Program-made: the position numbers and the translations under genes
Notes under the pieces: generated by a model
Databases searched by the model: none
Told to the model about the DNA's origin: nothing
Seen by the model: only the letters and a program-made list of their open reading frames with translations
Origin: Novosphingobium kunmingense
Lineage (GTDB): Bacteria; Pseudomonadota; Alphaproteobacteria; Sphingomonadales; Sphingomonadaceae
Direction of reading: 5' to 3'
Assembly: GCF_002813245.1 (NCBI RefSeq)
Contig: NZ_PHUF01000008.1
Coordinates: 1 to 61,372, forward strand
DNA length: 61,372 nucleotides
Shown: positions 16,696-25,477 of the stretch, piece after piece
How positions within the stretch are numbered: the stretch's first letter is position 1
How the letters are laid out: each line of letters begins with the position of its first letter

Positions 16696-16854
16696 TCAGG
16701 CCTGCGCGGTCGCGGCGGCGACCGGGGTGGCGGCCAGCGCGGGCGCGGCCTGCTGCTGGGTCAGGACGAAGAGGTTGAACGACAGCATCGCCCCGACCGA
16801 AAGGACGATCGCCTTGTCGAGCTTGGTGGCGGTGGAGAAGGTCTTGGTGAACAT
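16696..16854 (-). CDS. Small single-pass membrane protein, first gene after the psp promoter
   Basis: The 52-residue product begins MFTKTFSTATKLDKAIVLSV, contains one hydrophobic helix (AIVLSVGAMLSFNLFVL) and ends in an Ala/Thr/Pro-rich tail. A clear GAGG lies eight bases before the ATG at 16852-16854. It sits between the sigma-54 promoter and pspA, so it should be induced with the psp operon. I do not recognise a family. It may be a small stress-response membrane protein. Confidence 0.65.
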   Translation of the reverse strand: MFTKTFSTATKLDKAIVLSVGAMLSFNLFVLTQQQAAPALAATPVAAATAQA

Positions 16855-16889
16855 GATATCCTCGCGGAAAGAGTGCTTGTTCACGTAAG

Positions 16890-16906
16890 AGCAAGGCGCG
16901 TGCCAA
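16890..16906 (-). promoter_or_regulatory. Sigma-54 (-24/-12) promoter of the psp operon
   Basis: On the minus strand the sequence TTGGCACGCGCCTTGCT carries the GG and GC elements with the exact 10-base spacing of sigma-54 promoters (consensus TGGCAC-N5-TTGC). It lies about 36 bases before the first psp-operon gene, and the divergent gene encodes the sigma-54 activator PspF. Transcription should start near 16880. PspF upstream sites would lie in 16907-17005. Confidence 0.9.
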
Positions 16907-17005
16907 TTCGGGAGCACGACGGATTTGCGCCATTTGGCCACTAGATCGACCAACGACATGTGGTGATCCTTGCGCCGTGTTGGGGATTTTTGCTACATAT
17001 TGGGC

Positions 17006-18037
<1,032 letters not shown>

Positions 18038-18139
18038 TGGCGCCTGATGGACGCCTAATGGCCGCAGGGTAAAGGGTGGAGTCGGCCCGCCCGCGCCGGC
18101 GTCGCGCCTCCGCACGGCGGCGCAAAGAGGATTGAGCCG

Positions 18140-18439
18140 ATGGAGAATGCCAAAGGTTGTTTCAGGTCGGCCGGACTGATTTGGCTCGCGCTGGTCGTCC
18201 TGGTCGGTTTGGCCGGGGCATGGATGACCCGTAACGTCGACACGGTGGCCGAAGCAGCAGCGGAAGCCTCGGGTCTCAAGGACGCCGTCGCTCGTGACCA
18301 AGCGGCGCGCTGCGAACGGGCCAAACGCGAGGCGCAGCGGGTCTGGGACGCGGCCGTCGAGAGTGGGCGGTTCGACGAGAGCCGGGACCGGATCGACGAA
18401 ACCGAGGCTGAAGCCAAGTTACTGTGCGCAGGCACCTAA
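18140..18439 (+). CDS. Hypothetical membrane-anchored protein
   Basis: The 99-residue protein has one N-terminal membrane helix (SAGLIWLALVVLVGLAGAWM) and a charged helical remainder with two cysteines (AARCERAKREAQRVWDAA and KLLCAGT) that could form a disulfide. It lies 100 bases after pspF. The Glu/Arg/Ala-rich body suggests a coiled coil in the periplasm. Family not recognised and function unknown. Confidence 0.6.
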   Translation: MENAKGCFRSAGLIWLALVVLVGLAGAWMTRNVDTVAEAAAEASGLKDAVARDQAARCERAKREAQRVWDAAVESGRFDESRDRIDETEAEAKLLCAGT

Positions 18440-18526
18440 GCGGTACGGTGAAAACCGGGTTAAAGAGTTGGCAAGGGCGCTGCTGTAGGGTGAACGTCTG
18501 AAATCAGGCCGGCAAGGAACCCTGGC

Positions 18527-19033
18527 ATGAACGCTTTCGCTTCCGTACCGCCCTATGGGCGCAATCGGGCCAGTGCCCGCGGATACCAGGTGCTGTTCCA
18601 TGCCGACAGCGTCAACCGCTGCCCTGGCTGTCACGGCACCAATTGGCTCGTAGGCCGGATCACCGCCGAATGCGCGCGCTGCGGAACGGCGCTGCCGCTG
18701 GCCGAGGCGGCGACGATGGGGCTTGATCCCTTCGGGCACCAGCAGGTCGCACTGCACATGGTGACCGGCGGCAAACCGTGGCGCGAACGCCGTGCCGAGG
18801 AACGCAAATCCGCCTCGGGCCGCGTGCTCACCCTGCACATCGACGGGGCGCCGCGAGCCTTCGCCATCGAGGACATCTCGTCCGGCGGGGTCAAGGGCGA
18901 GGCGATCGAGGACGTGTTCAACAGCAAACAGCTTATGGTCGAGTTGGAAGACGGCACCACGCTGGCGGCCGAGGTGCGCTGGCGCAGCGGCGGGTTCATC
19001 GGCCTGGCCTTCGTCGATCCGGCAAAGGGCTGA
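18527..19033 (+). CDS. Zinc-ribbon plus PilZ-like domain protein
   Basis: The 168-residue protein has an N-terminal zinc-ribbon-like segment (CPGCHGTN then CARCGT, residues about 32-52). Its beta-rich C-terminal half includes the D-x-S-x-x-G pattern of PilZ domains (AIEDISSGGVKGEA) and a closing strand GGFIGLAFVDP. An arginine cluster (WRERRAEERK) precedes it where the c-di-GMP-binding RxxxR would be. A cyclic-di-GMP effector role is plausible but not shown. The CDS stands alone between a small membrane protein gene and the L,D-transpeptidase. Confidence 0.68.
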   Translation: MNAFASVPPYGRNRASARGYQVLFHADSVNRCPGCHGTNWLVGRITAECARCGTALPLAEAATMGLDPFGHQQVALHMVTGGKPWRERRAEERKSASGRVLTLHIDGAPRAFAIEDISSGGVKGEAIEDVFNSKQLMVELEDGTTLAAEVRWRSGGFIGLAFVDPAKG

Positions 19034-19131
19034 CCTGCCAGACATTTGCGACGCTCCGGCGGAGCCTTGCGCACTTTCGCGCGTTGATCGGGCGAAGGCC
19101 GCATGGGCGGCCATAACGCCTGGGATTTGCG

Positions 19132-20328
19132 ATGCGTCTGATACCGGTTCTAGCCACTCTGCCCGTCATGCTGGCGATCGCGGCCTGCGATCTGCTCAAC
19201 CGGGACGATCGCCAGGCCCCCGCTGACGTGGCGGCGCAGGGCGCGCCGGCCCCGGCTCCCGATCCGATGGCCGCGCACGATCTGCAGCCGGGCACCGCCC
19301 TGCCGGCCGACCTTGCCGACGACCAGCCGCGCCCGGTCATGCAGGCGCAGGTCGTACTAGACCGGCTGGGCTTCACGCCCGGCGTCGTCGACGGCAAGGA
19401 AGGCCTTTCGACCAGGAACGCGTTGCTCGGATTCCAGGAAGCCAACGGTTTCGATCAGACCGGCAAGCTGGACGATGCGACGAAGGCCGGACTTGCCCGG
19501 TTCGACAATATTCCGGCGACGCGCGTGGTCACGATCCCCGCCGATTTTGCGGCGGGGCCGTTTCTGCCGATCCCCGACAAGGCTGCCGACCAGGCGAAGC
19601 TGCTAGCGATGGGCTATACCTCGCTGGACGAAAAGCTGGCCGAACGGTTCCACACAACCATCGACACCCTGAAGGCCTTGAACCCGGGCGGTGTGCCGGC
19701 GGGCGCTCCGAGGGCGGCCTCGCCAACGCCATCGGCCACGCCATCGCCGATGCAGGACGCGAAAGAGAACGGCGCTTCGCAGCCCACCCTGTTCCGCGCC
19801 GGACAGCAGATCCGTGTGCCCAATGTCGGGGCCGACGCGATGGACGCCAGGCAGGTGAGCGACGCCAAGTGGCGCGATACGCTGGCGATGCTCGGCGTCG
19901 GGACCACCCAGCCCAAGGCGGCGCGGATCGTCGTCAGCAAGAGCAAGGGAACGCTCAAGGTCTATGATGCGAACGACAAGCTGGTCGGCATGTTCACCGC
20001 GACCATGGGATCGCAGCACGACCCGCTTCCGCTCGGCAACTGGAAGATCCTTGGCGTCGCGCGCAATCCGCCGTTCCACTACAACCCCGAACTGTTCTGG
20101 GACGTCGACGACGGCGAGAGCAAGGAACTGCTGCCACCCGGGCCGAACGGGCCGGTGGGTGTCGCCTGGATCGATCTCAGCAAAGAGCATTACGGCATCC
20201 ACGGCACGCCCGAGCCGCAGACCATCGGCCGCGCGCAAAGCCACGGCTGCGTCCGCCTGACCAACTGGGACGTCGCGCGCCTGGCGCAGATGGTCTCGGG
20301 ATCCACCAAGGTCCTGTTCGAGGCCTGA
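19132..20328 (+). CDS. L,D-transpeptidase lipoprotein with peptidoglycan-binding domain
   Basis: The 398-residue protein has a lipoprotein signal (LPVMLAIAACDLLNRD with Cys near residue 19). A PG-binding-1 domain follows (LDRLGFTPGVVDGKEGLSTR and NALLGFQEANGFDQTG). The C-terminal YkuD domain has the catalytic signature SHGCVRLTNWD, with Cys373, and an upstream conserved His in YGIHGTPEP. It should make 3-3 cross-links in peptidoglycan or attach proteins to it in the periplasm. The M23 peptidase gene follows three bases later, so the pair forms a cell-wall remodelling unit. Confidence 0.93.
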   Translation: MRLIPVLATLPVMLAIAACDLLNRDDRQAPADVAAQGAPAPAPDPMAAHDLQPGTALPADLADDQPRPVMQAQVVLDRLGFTPGVVDGKEGLSTRNALLGFQEANGFDQTGKLDDATKAGLARFDNIPATRVVTIPADFAAGPFLPIPDKAADQAKLLAMGYTSLDEKLAERFHTTIDTLKALNPGGVPAGAPRAASPTPSATPSPMQDAKENGASQPTLFRAGQQIRVPNVGADAMDARQVSDAKWRDTLAMLGVGTTQPKAARIVVSKSKGTLKVYDANDKLVGMFTATMGSQHDPLPLGNWKILGVARNPPFHYNPELFWDVDDGESKELLPPGPNGPVGVAWIDLSKEHYGIHGTPEPQTIGRAQSHGCVRLTNWDVARLAQMVSGSTKVLFEA

Positions 20329-20331
20329 GCC

Positions 20332-21036
20332 ATGGCGCAATTCGGCTGGTCCACCCTGATCAAGACGGCGGCGATCACCGCGATCGTCACCTCGGGCCTG
20401 TGGCTCGCAGCCGGGCTGGTATGGTATTCGCGCCTCGCCCCGGGCGCCGGAGCAGGCGACCAAGGTGTGCCGGGCGAACCGGCCGCTGCGAACCTGTCGC
20501 AAGGCGGGCCGCCAGTGGCACCCGCCGGAGCCGCCGCGCAAGGCGCCTCGCTGGTCAGGGCCAGCCTCGAGACCGCTCCCGCGCCGCCCAACACGCCCGG
20601 CGCCCTGGTGATGCCGGTGGTCGGCGTCCTGCCGCACAGCCTGGTCGACACATTCACCCAAAGCCGCTCTGATGGCCGTGTACACGACGCGATCGACATC
20701 ATGGCAGCGCGCGGCACGCCGGTTGTGGCGGCCGCGTCAGGCACGATCGAAAAGCTGTTCTGGTCGAACCTTGGCGGAAACACCGCCTATGTTCGGTCAC
20801 CCGATCGGAGGCTGATCTATTATTATGCCCACCTAGACGCCTATGCGCCGGGACTTGCCGAGAACCGGCCCATCCGGGCAGGCGCGCCGATCGGAACGGT
20901 CGGTTCCACGGGCAACGCAAGCCCGTCAGGGCCGCACCTTCACTTCGCGATAATGGCAACCTCGCCCGACCGAAAGTGGTACCAACCCGCAACCGCGATA
21001 AATCCGTATCCGATGCTGGGACGGGGCGCGCGGTGA
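20332..21036 (+). CDS. Membrane-anchored M23 (LytM-type) peptidase
   Basis: The 234-residue protein has an N-terminal membrane anchor (TAAITAIVTSGLWLAAGLVW), a Pro/Ala-rich linker, and a C-terminal LytM domain. The metal-site residues H and D (RVHDAIDIMAARGTPV) and the SGPHLHFAI motif are both present, so it is likely an active zinc endopeptidase. It would cleave peptidoglycan stem or cross-bridge peptides. The gene is coupled to the L,D-transpeptidase upstream (three-base gap). It is shorter than most M23 proteins and lacks a LysM or coiled-coil domain. Confidence 0.88.
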   Translation: MAQFGWSTLIKTAAITAIVTSGLWLAAGLVWYSRLAPGAGAGDQGVPGEPAAANLSQGGPPVAPAGAAAQGASLVRASLETAPAPPNTPGALVMPVVGVLPHSLVDTFTQSRSDGRVHDAIDIMAARGTPVVAAASGTIEKLFWSNLGGNTAYVRSPDRRLIYYYAHLDAYAPGLAENRPIRAGAPIGTVGSTGNASPSGPHLHFAIMATSPDRKWYQPATAINPYPMLGRGAR

Positions 21037-21042
21037 GCGGCG

Positions 21043-21252
21043 CTACTTGGTGGCATATTGCCCGGCTTTGGCCTGGAAATTGTCGCGCGCCCATGTCTTT
21101 GCGGCGGCAGCGGTTTTGAACAGTTCGTCCTGCAGAGTTCCGGTGACGATCGGATAGCCCTGACTGTTGTAGCGAATGTCGCGAACAGTCAGGCGGTAGT
21201 TGCCTTCGGCGTCCTGGTTGATGAGGAACGGAAGAGTTGCTTCATTCGACAT
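21043..21252 (-). CDS. Small hypothetical protein of the cold-shock cluster (69 aa)
   Basis: The product begins MSNEATLPFLINQDAEGNYR and looks like a small beta-strand/helix protein: strands around RLTVRDIRYNSQGYPIVTG, then a helix FKTAAAAKTWARDNF. It overlaps the preceding gene by 11 bases. The YP-I-V-T-G stretch gives no known family to me. It is the last gene of the minus-strand run that begins with csp and infA. Function unknown. Confidence 0.55.
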   Translation of the reverse strand: MSNEATLPFLINQDAEGNYRLTVRDIRYNSQGYPIVTGTLQDELFKTAAAAKTWARDNFQAKAGQYATK

Positions 21253-21460
21253 TGTGGGTCTCCCTGGCGGCGCGATCTTGTTCGGCCTGGTTGAGGCGTT
21301 CGGCGCGTGACGCCTGAATGCCAAGTTCGCGCGCTGCCAGTGCAAGCCAGGCGGCCTGTGATCGCAGCAGCGTGGCGCGCTGATTGTCCAGTTCGGTCGC
21401 CGCCGCGGCGCGTTCGCAGGCCTCCGCCTGTTGCAGATAGTAGCTTGCAGATTGCGCCAT
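21242..21460 (-). CDS. Small helical hypothetical protein of the cold-shock cluster (72 aa)
   Basis: The product begins MAQSASYYLQQAEACERAAA and is wholly helical, rich in Ala, Gln, Glu and Arg (TELDNQRATLLRSQAAWLAL). This resembles the short proteins annotated in alphaproteobacteria as having the YYL-QAE-CR-LA pattern, which I have seen but cannot name. It lies 59 bases after the 52-residue gene and overlaps the next. Function unknown. Confidence 0.55.
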   Translation of the reverse strand: MAQSASYYLQQAEACERAAAATELDNQRATLLRSQAAWLALAARELGIQASRAERLNQAEQDRAARETHNVE

Positions 21461-21519
21461 GACGATGAACCTTGCCAGTTGGAGGGTCGGGGCACCGCCG
21501 GGCGGCGCCCCTCGAATAG

Positions 21520-21678
21520 TCAGCCGATCACTTCGGCAACCGCCCGCCGCAATTCGTCGCGGCTCAGTACGCCGAAGCGGCTGGCGCCAGGCAGGAAGGG
21601 CCGGTTGCGGCTTTGAAAGGTGTGGCCGCAGGCGGCCGGAACGGCCCTGCGGGCCGCGGCGGTTATCAGATCATACAT
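21520..21678 (-). CDS. Small hypothetical protein of the cold-shock cluster (52 aa)
   Basis: The product begins MYDLITAAARRAVPAACGHT and ends RFGVLSRDELRRAVAEVIG. An AGGA six to ten bases before the ATG at 21676-21678 supports translation. The ORF could extend to 21765 but that would overlap infA. It is predicted helical with one Cys-Gly-His element. No family recognised. It probably belongs to the csp-infA transcription unit. Confidence 0.45.
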   Translation of the reverse strand: MYDLITAAARRAVPAACGHTFQSRNRPFLPGASRFGVLSRDELRRAVAEVIG

Positions 21679-21733
21679 AATGGTATTCCTCGGCGCCACG
21701 TAGGCGCCGTAATCGTTGTCAGGTGTTTCGAAC

Positions 21734-22000
21734 CTAACGCCGCACCCCACGGCGCGGTCCACCACCGGGTCCTCCGCCGGGACCTTTTTCCCGGAAGACG
21801 ATGCGGCCCTTGGACAGGTCGTAGGGGGTCATTTCGACCTTGACCCGGTCGCCCACCACCGAGCGAATGCGAAACTTGCGCATCTTCCCGGCGGTGTAAG
21901 CGATGATCCGGTGGTCGTTTTCCAGCATGACGCCAAAGCGCCCATCCGGAAGGATTTCGTCGATCTGGCCATCAAGGGTCAGAAGATCCTCTTTGGCCAT
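21734..22000 (-). CDS. infA: Translation initiation factor IF-1 (C-terminally extended form)
   Basis: The 88-residue protein has the whole IF-1 S1/OB domain: [40 protein letters not shown], and [18 protein letters not shown]-1 binds the ribosomal A site during initiation. About 15 residues beyond the usual 72 form a Gly/Pro/Arg-rich tail ([16 protein letters not shown]). It lies four bases downstream of the cold-shock gene, so the two are cotranscribed. It may be a paralogue of a housekeeping IF-1 located elsewhere; this cannot be judged from the window. Confidence 0.92.
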   Translation of the reverse strand: MAKEDLLTLDGQIDEILPDGRFGVMLENDHRIIAYTAGKMRKFRIRSVVGDRVKVEMTPYDLSKGRIVFREKGPGGGPGGGPRRGVRR

Positions 22001-22004
22001 GATC

Positions 22005-22211
22005 TTACGCGGACTCGAGGTTGACGGCCGAAGCCTTACCGCGATTGTCCGTTTCCACGTCGAACTTCACGCGCTGATCCTTGTCGAGGCTGCGCATGCC
22101 GGCCTTTTCGACGGCACTGATGTGGACGAAGCTGTCAGCCCCGCCGCCATCGGGCGCGATAAAGCCATAACCCTTGTCTGCGTTGAAGAATTTTACGGTG
22201 CCTACTGGCAT
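22005..22211 (-). CDS. cspA: Cold-shock domain protein
   Basis: The 68-residue protein begins [20 protein letters not shown] and has the RNP1 (KGYGFI) and RNP2 (SFVHIS) motifs of cold-shock RNA chaperones, with the usual aromatic residues. A ribosome site AAAGGA lies 10 bases before the ATG. The leader from the promoter at 22345-22372 is about 127 bases, a length typical for cold-responsive csp leaders. infA follows after four bases. Confidence 0.93.
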   Translation of the reverse strand: MPVGTVKFFNADKGYGFIAPDGGGADSFVHISAVEKAGMRSLDKDQRVKFDVETDNRGKASAVNLESA

Positions 22212-22344
22212 GGGGTGTTCCTTTCACGAAACGAGTGACCCCGCGTGCCCGAGTGGCCCGCAGGAGCATTAGTGGCGAGAAAAGGAACGAAGGGGCCGGT
22301 TAAAAGACCGAAAGGTTCCGTCGCAGGCGACGTTAGCGGATCCC

Positions 22345-22372
22345 TATATAGACAGACTTGCGGGAAATGCAA
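22345..22372 (-). promoter_or_regulatory. Candidate vegetative promoter of csp-infA
   Basis: On the minus strand TTGCAT (22367-22372) and TATATA (22345-22350) are separated by 16 bases and lie 134 bases before the csp start. The AT-rich -10 stands out in this GC-rich DNA. Transcription would start near 22338 and give a leader of about 127 bases. The rest of 22212-22552 is the divergent region in front of rimP; I see no other gene in it. Confidence 0.6.
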
Positions 22373-22552
22373 TCACGGTGATCCCGGCGCACCGTCGATC
22401 GCCTGTCTTTAACCCCGGATTCGCCCTTGCTTTTAGCTGCCTTCGCGCCTATCTGGCGCTCAATCCCGACATTGTGACGCAACGAAGGGGCTGGCGCCGC
22501 AAGGGGCCGGCACGAAACCCTGTTGTCACAGCGCCGGTTTATCGGAGTTTTC

Positions 22553-23125
22553 ATGGCGGATATCGCGCGCATCACCGAAGTTGTCGAGCCGGAGGCCAGG
22601 GCCCTTGGATTCGATCTCGTGCGCGTGCGTTATTTCAAGGGCGGCGAGATCGGCCCGCTCTCCGACGCCGAGGAATACACCCTGCAGATCATGGCCGAGC
22701 GCCCCGAGACCGGCCAGCTGGTGATCGAGGACTGTGCCGCGCTTTCGCACCGCGTGTCCGATGTGATCGACGCGCTGGAAGAAAAGGGCGAAGTGCTGAT
22801 CGCAGATGCCTACCGGCTCGAAGTCAGCTCGCCCGGGATCGACCGGCCGCTGACCCGCCCGCAGGACTATGCCAACTGGGCCGGGCACGAGGCGCGCATC
22901 AATCTGGTCAACGCGATCGAGGGCAACCGCAAGGCGCTCCATGGCGACCTTGTCAGTATCGACGGCGATACCGTGACGCTTGACGACAAGAAGAGCGGGC
23001 GCGTGTCGTTTCCGCTGTCCGATATCCAATCCGCCAAGCTTGTCCTGACCGACAGGCTGATAGCCGCAACCCGCCCGCTGGACGCCACAGGGGCCGACGA
23101 TATTCTCGAAGAACAGGAAGACTGA
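22553..23125 (+). CDS. rimP: Ribosome maturation factor RimP
   Basis: The 190-residue protein begins MADIARITEVVEPEARALGF. It contains the family landmarks ALSHRVSDVIDA, YRLEVSSPGIDRPLTRPQDY, and a C-terminal Sm-like domain. RimP binds the 30S subunit and helps assembly. The ATG follows GGAG by five bases. It is the first gene of the classical nusA operon; nusA starts two bases after its stop. Confidence 0.95.
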   Translation: MADIARITEVVEPEARALGFDLVRVRYFKGGEIGPLSDAEEYTLQIMAERPETGQLVIEDCAALSHRVSDVIDALEEKGEVLIADAYRLEVSSPGIDRPLTRPQDYANWAGHEARINLVNAIEGNRKALHGDLVSIDGDTVTLDDKKSGRVSFPLSDIQSAKLVLTDRLIAATRPLDATGADDILEEQED

Positions 23126-23127
23126 AA

Positions 23128-24756
23128 ATGGCCAGTCCGATTTCCGCCAACCGCGCCGAACTGCTCGCGATCGCCAACTCGGTCGCGACCGAGAAGATGA
23201 TCGACAAGTCGATCGTCATCGAGGCGATGGAAGAAGCGATCCAGAAGTCTGCGCGCAACCGCTATGGCGCCGAAAACGACATTCGCGCCAAGCTCGATCC
23301 GCGAACCGGCGACCTGCGCCTGTGGCGCGTCGTCGAGGTGGTCGGGGAAGTGGACGACTACTTCAAGCAGATCGACCTCAAGGCCGCGCAGAAGCTCGAC
23401 AAGGATGCCAAGCTGGGCGACTTCATCGTCGATCCGCTGCCGCCTGTCGATCTTGGCCGCATCGACGCGCAGTCGGCCAAGCAGGTGATTTTCCAGAAGG
23501 TCCGCGATGCCGAGCGTGACCGCCAGTACGAAGAGTTCAAGGACCGCGCCGGCGAAGTCGTGACGGGCGTGATCAAGTCGGTCGAATTCGGCCACGTGAT
23601 CGTCAACCTCGGCCGCGCCGAAGGCGTGATTCGCCGCGACCAGCAGATCCCGCGTGAAGTCGCCCGCGTGGGCGAACGCGTGCGCGCCTATATCAGCAAG
23701 GTGGAGCGCCAGAACCGCGGCCCGCAGATCTTCCTCAGCCGCTCGCACCCCGATTTCATGAAGAAGCTGTTCGCGCAGGAAGTGCCCGAAATCTACGACG
23801 GCATCATCGAGATCAAGGCTGCTGCCCGCGATCCGGGCAGCCGTGCCAAGATCGGCGTGATCAGCCGTGATTCGAGCATCGACCCCGTCGGCGCCTGCGT
23901 CGGCATGAAGGGCAGCCGCGTCCAGGCCGTCGTGCAGGAACTGCAGGGCGAAAAGATCGACATCATCCCCTGGTCGGAAGACACCGCGACCTTCGTCGTC
24001 AACGCGCTGCAGCCCGCGACGGTCAGCCGCGTCGTGATCGACGAAGAAGAAAGCCGCATCGAAGTCGTCGTGCCCGATGACCAGCTGTCGCTTGCCATCG
24101 GCCGCCGCGGTCAGAACGTGCGTCTCGCCAGCCAGCTAACCGGCAGCCAGATCGACATCATGACCGAAGCGGAATCGAGCGAGAAGCGCCAGAAGGAGTT
24201 CGCCGAGCGCTCGAAGATGTTCGAGGAAGAACTCGACGTCGACGAAACCCTGTCGCAGCTGCTGGTCGCCGAAGGCTTCAGCGAGCTCGAAGAAGTCGCC
24301 TATATCGAGATCAGCGAACTCGCCACGATCGAAGGCTTCGACGAAGAACTCGCCGAGGAACTGCAGAGCCGTGCCAGCGAGGCGCTCGAACGCCGCGAAG
24401 CCGCGCACCGCGAACAGCGTACCGCTCTTGGCGTCGAGGATGCCCTGGCCGAGCTGCCGCACCTGACCGAGGCCATGCTGGTCACGCTGGGCAAGGCCGG
24501 GATCAAGACGCTCGACGACCTGGCCGATCTCGCGACCGACGAGTTGATCGCTAAGAAACGCACTGAACAGCGCCGCCGCGACAATTCGCCGGCCGGGCCG
24601 AAGCCGGCTCCGCGCCGCAGCGAACGCCAGGAAGACAAGGGCGGCGTGCTGGGCGAATACGGCTTGTCCGAAGAGCAGGGCAACGAGATCATCATGGCGG
24701 CCCGCGCGCACTGGTTCGAAGACGAGGAGGCCGCCGATGCGGATTCCTCACAATGA
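23128..24756 (+). CDS. nusA: Transcription termination/antitermination factor NusA
   Basis: The 542-residue protein has the N-terminal RNA-polymerase-binding domain (ANRAELLAIANSVATEKM), the S1 domain (about residues 135-200, GEVVTGVIKSVEFGHVIVN), KH1 and KH2 (IGVISRDSSIDPVGACVGMK and LAIGRRGQNVRLASQL) and C-terminal acidic helix-hairpin-helix repeats (FSELEEVAYIEISELATIEG). It controls pausing, termination and antitermination. It overlaps the ylxR-like gene by 20 bases. All domains appear intact. Confidence 0.98.
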   Translation: MASPISANRAELLAIANSVATEKMIDKSIVIEAMEEAIQKSARNRYGAENDIRAKLDPRTGDLRLWRVVEVVGEVDDYFKQIDLKAAQKLDKDAKLGDFIVDPLPPVDLGRIDAQSAKQVIFQKVRDAERDRQYEEFKDRAGEVVTGVIKSVEFGHVIVNLGRAEGVIRRDQQIPREVARVGERVRAYISKVERQNRGPQIFLSRSHPDFMKKLFAQEVPEIYDGIIEIKAAARDPGSRAKIGVISRDSSIDPVGACVGMKGSRVQAVVQELQGEKIDIIPWSEDTATFVVNALQPATVSRVVIDEEESRIEVVVPDDQLSLAIGRRGQNVRLASQLTGSQIDIMTEAESSEKRQKEFAERSKMFEEELDVDETLSQLLVAEGFSELEEVAYIEISELATIEGFDEELAEELQSRASEALERREAAHREQRTALGVEDALAELPHLTEAMLVTLGKAGIKTLDDLADLATDELIAKKRTEQRRRDNSPAGPKPAPRRSERQEDKGGVLGEYGLSEEQGNEIIMAARAHWFEDEEAADADSSQ

Positions 24757-25477
24757 GCGCGTAAGCTCCGACATCGCTGACGCCGGACCGGAAAGAACCT
24801 GTATCCTTTCCGGTGCCGCAGAGCCGCGCGACGCGCTGGTCCGCCTGGCGATCTCGCCCGATGGACTGGTGCTGCCCGACGCGCTGGCCCGCGCGCCCGG
24901 GCGCGGCGCCTGGATCGGCATTTCGCGAGAGGCCCTTGAAAAAGCGGTCGCCAAGGGCAAGCTTAAGGGAGCATTGGCGCGCGCGTTCAAAGGCGCTGCG
25001 CTGACCATCCCCGACGACCTGGCGCAGCGCACCGAAGCGGCGCTGATCCGCGCTTTCACCGACCGCCTCGGCCTCGAACTCAAGAGCGGGCGGCTGCTGA
25101 CCGGGTCGGACCGCATCGCCGAACACGCCCGGATGGGCAAGGTCGCTTGGCTGGCCCACGCGGCCGATGCGGGCGAGGATGGATCGCGCAAGCTCGACCA
25201 GGCCTGGCGCGTGGGCGAGGACGCGGAAGGAACCGGCATGGCAGGCGTAACCTTGCCACTGGACCGCACGGCGCTGTCTGTGGCATTGGGCCGCGACAAC
25301 GTCGTCCACCTGGCGCTGACCGATTCCCAGGCCGCGCAAAGGCTGGCCGTTCCCCTGCAGCGCCTGCTGCGTTTTCTGGGGCAGGGCGAGAAGACCGGAC
25401 AGAACAACGGCAAAGGATCGGCTGACCGGGCCGGCCCTGCGCTCGACGACGATATGATTGAAGGACGTGACGGGTAA
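24737..25477 (+). CDS. YlxR-type (DUF448) RNA-binding protein with L7Ae-like C-terminal part
   Basis: The 246-residue protein has an N-terminal DUF448 domain: RTCILSGAAEPRDALVRLAI, PDALARAPGRGAWIGIS, and ALARAFKGA. The second half (about residues 95-200) resembles an L7Ae/YlxQ-type fold (AALIRAFTDRLGLELKSGRL). In many bacteria ylxR and ylxQ are separate genes between nusA and infB; here they seem fused, as often in alphaproteobacteria. The domain is thought to bind RNA. Its stop overlaps the infB start (TAATG). Confidence 0.88.
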   Translation: MRIPHNERVSSDIADAGPERTCILSGAAEPRDALVRLAISPDGLVLPDALARAPGRGAWIGISREALEKAVAKGKLKGALARAFKGAALTIPDDLAQRTEAALIRAFTDRLGLELKSGRLLTGSDRIAEHARMGKVAWLAHAADAGEDGSRKLDQAWRVGEDAEGTGMAGVTLPLDRTALSVALGRDNVVHLALTDSQAAQRLAVPLQRLLRFLGQGEKTGQNNGKGSADRAGPALDDDMIEGRDG

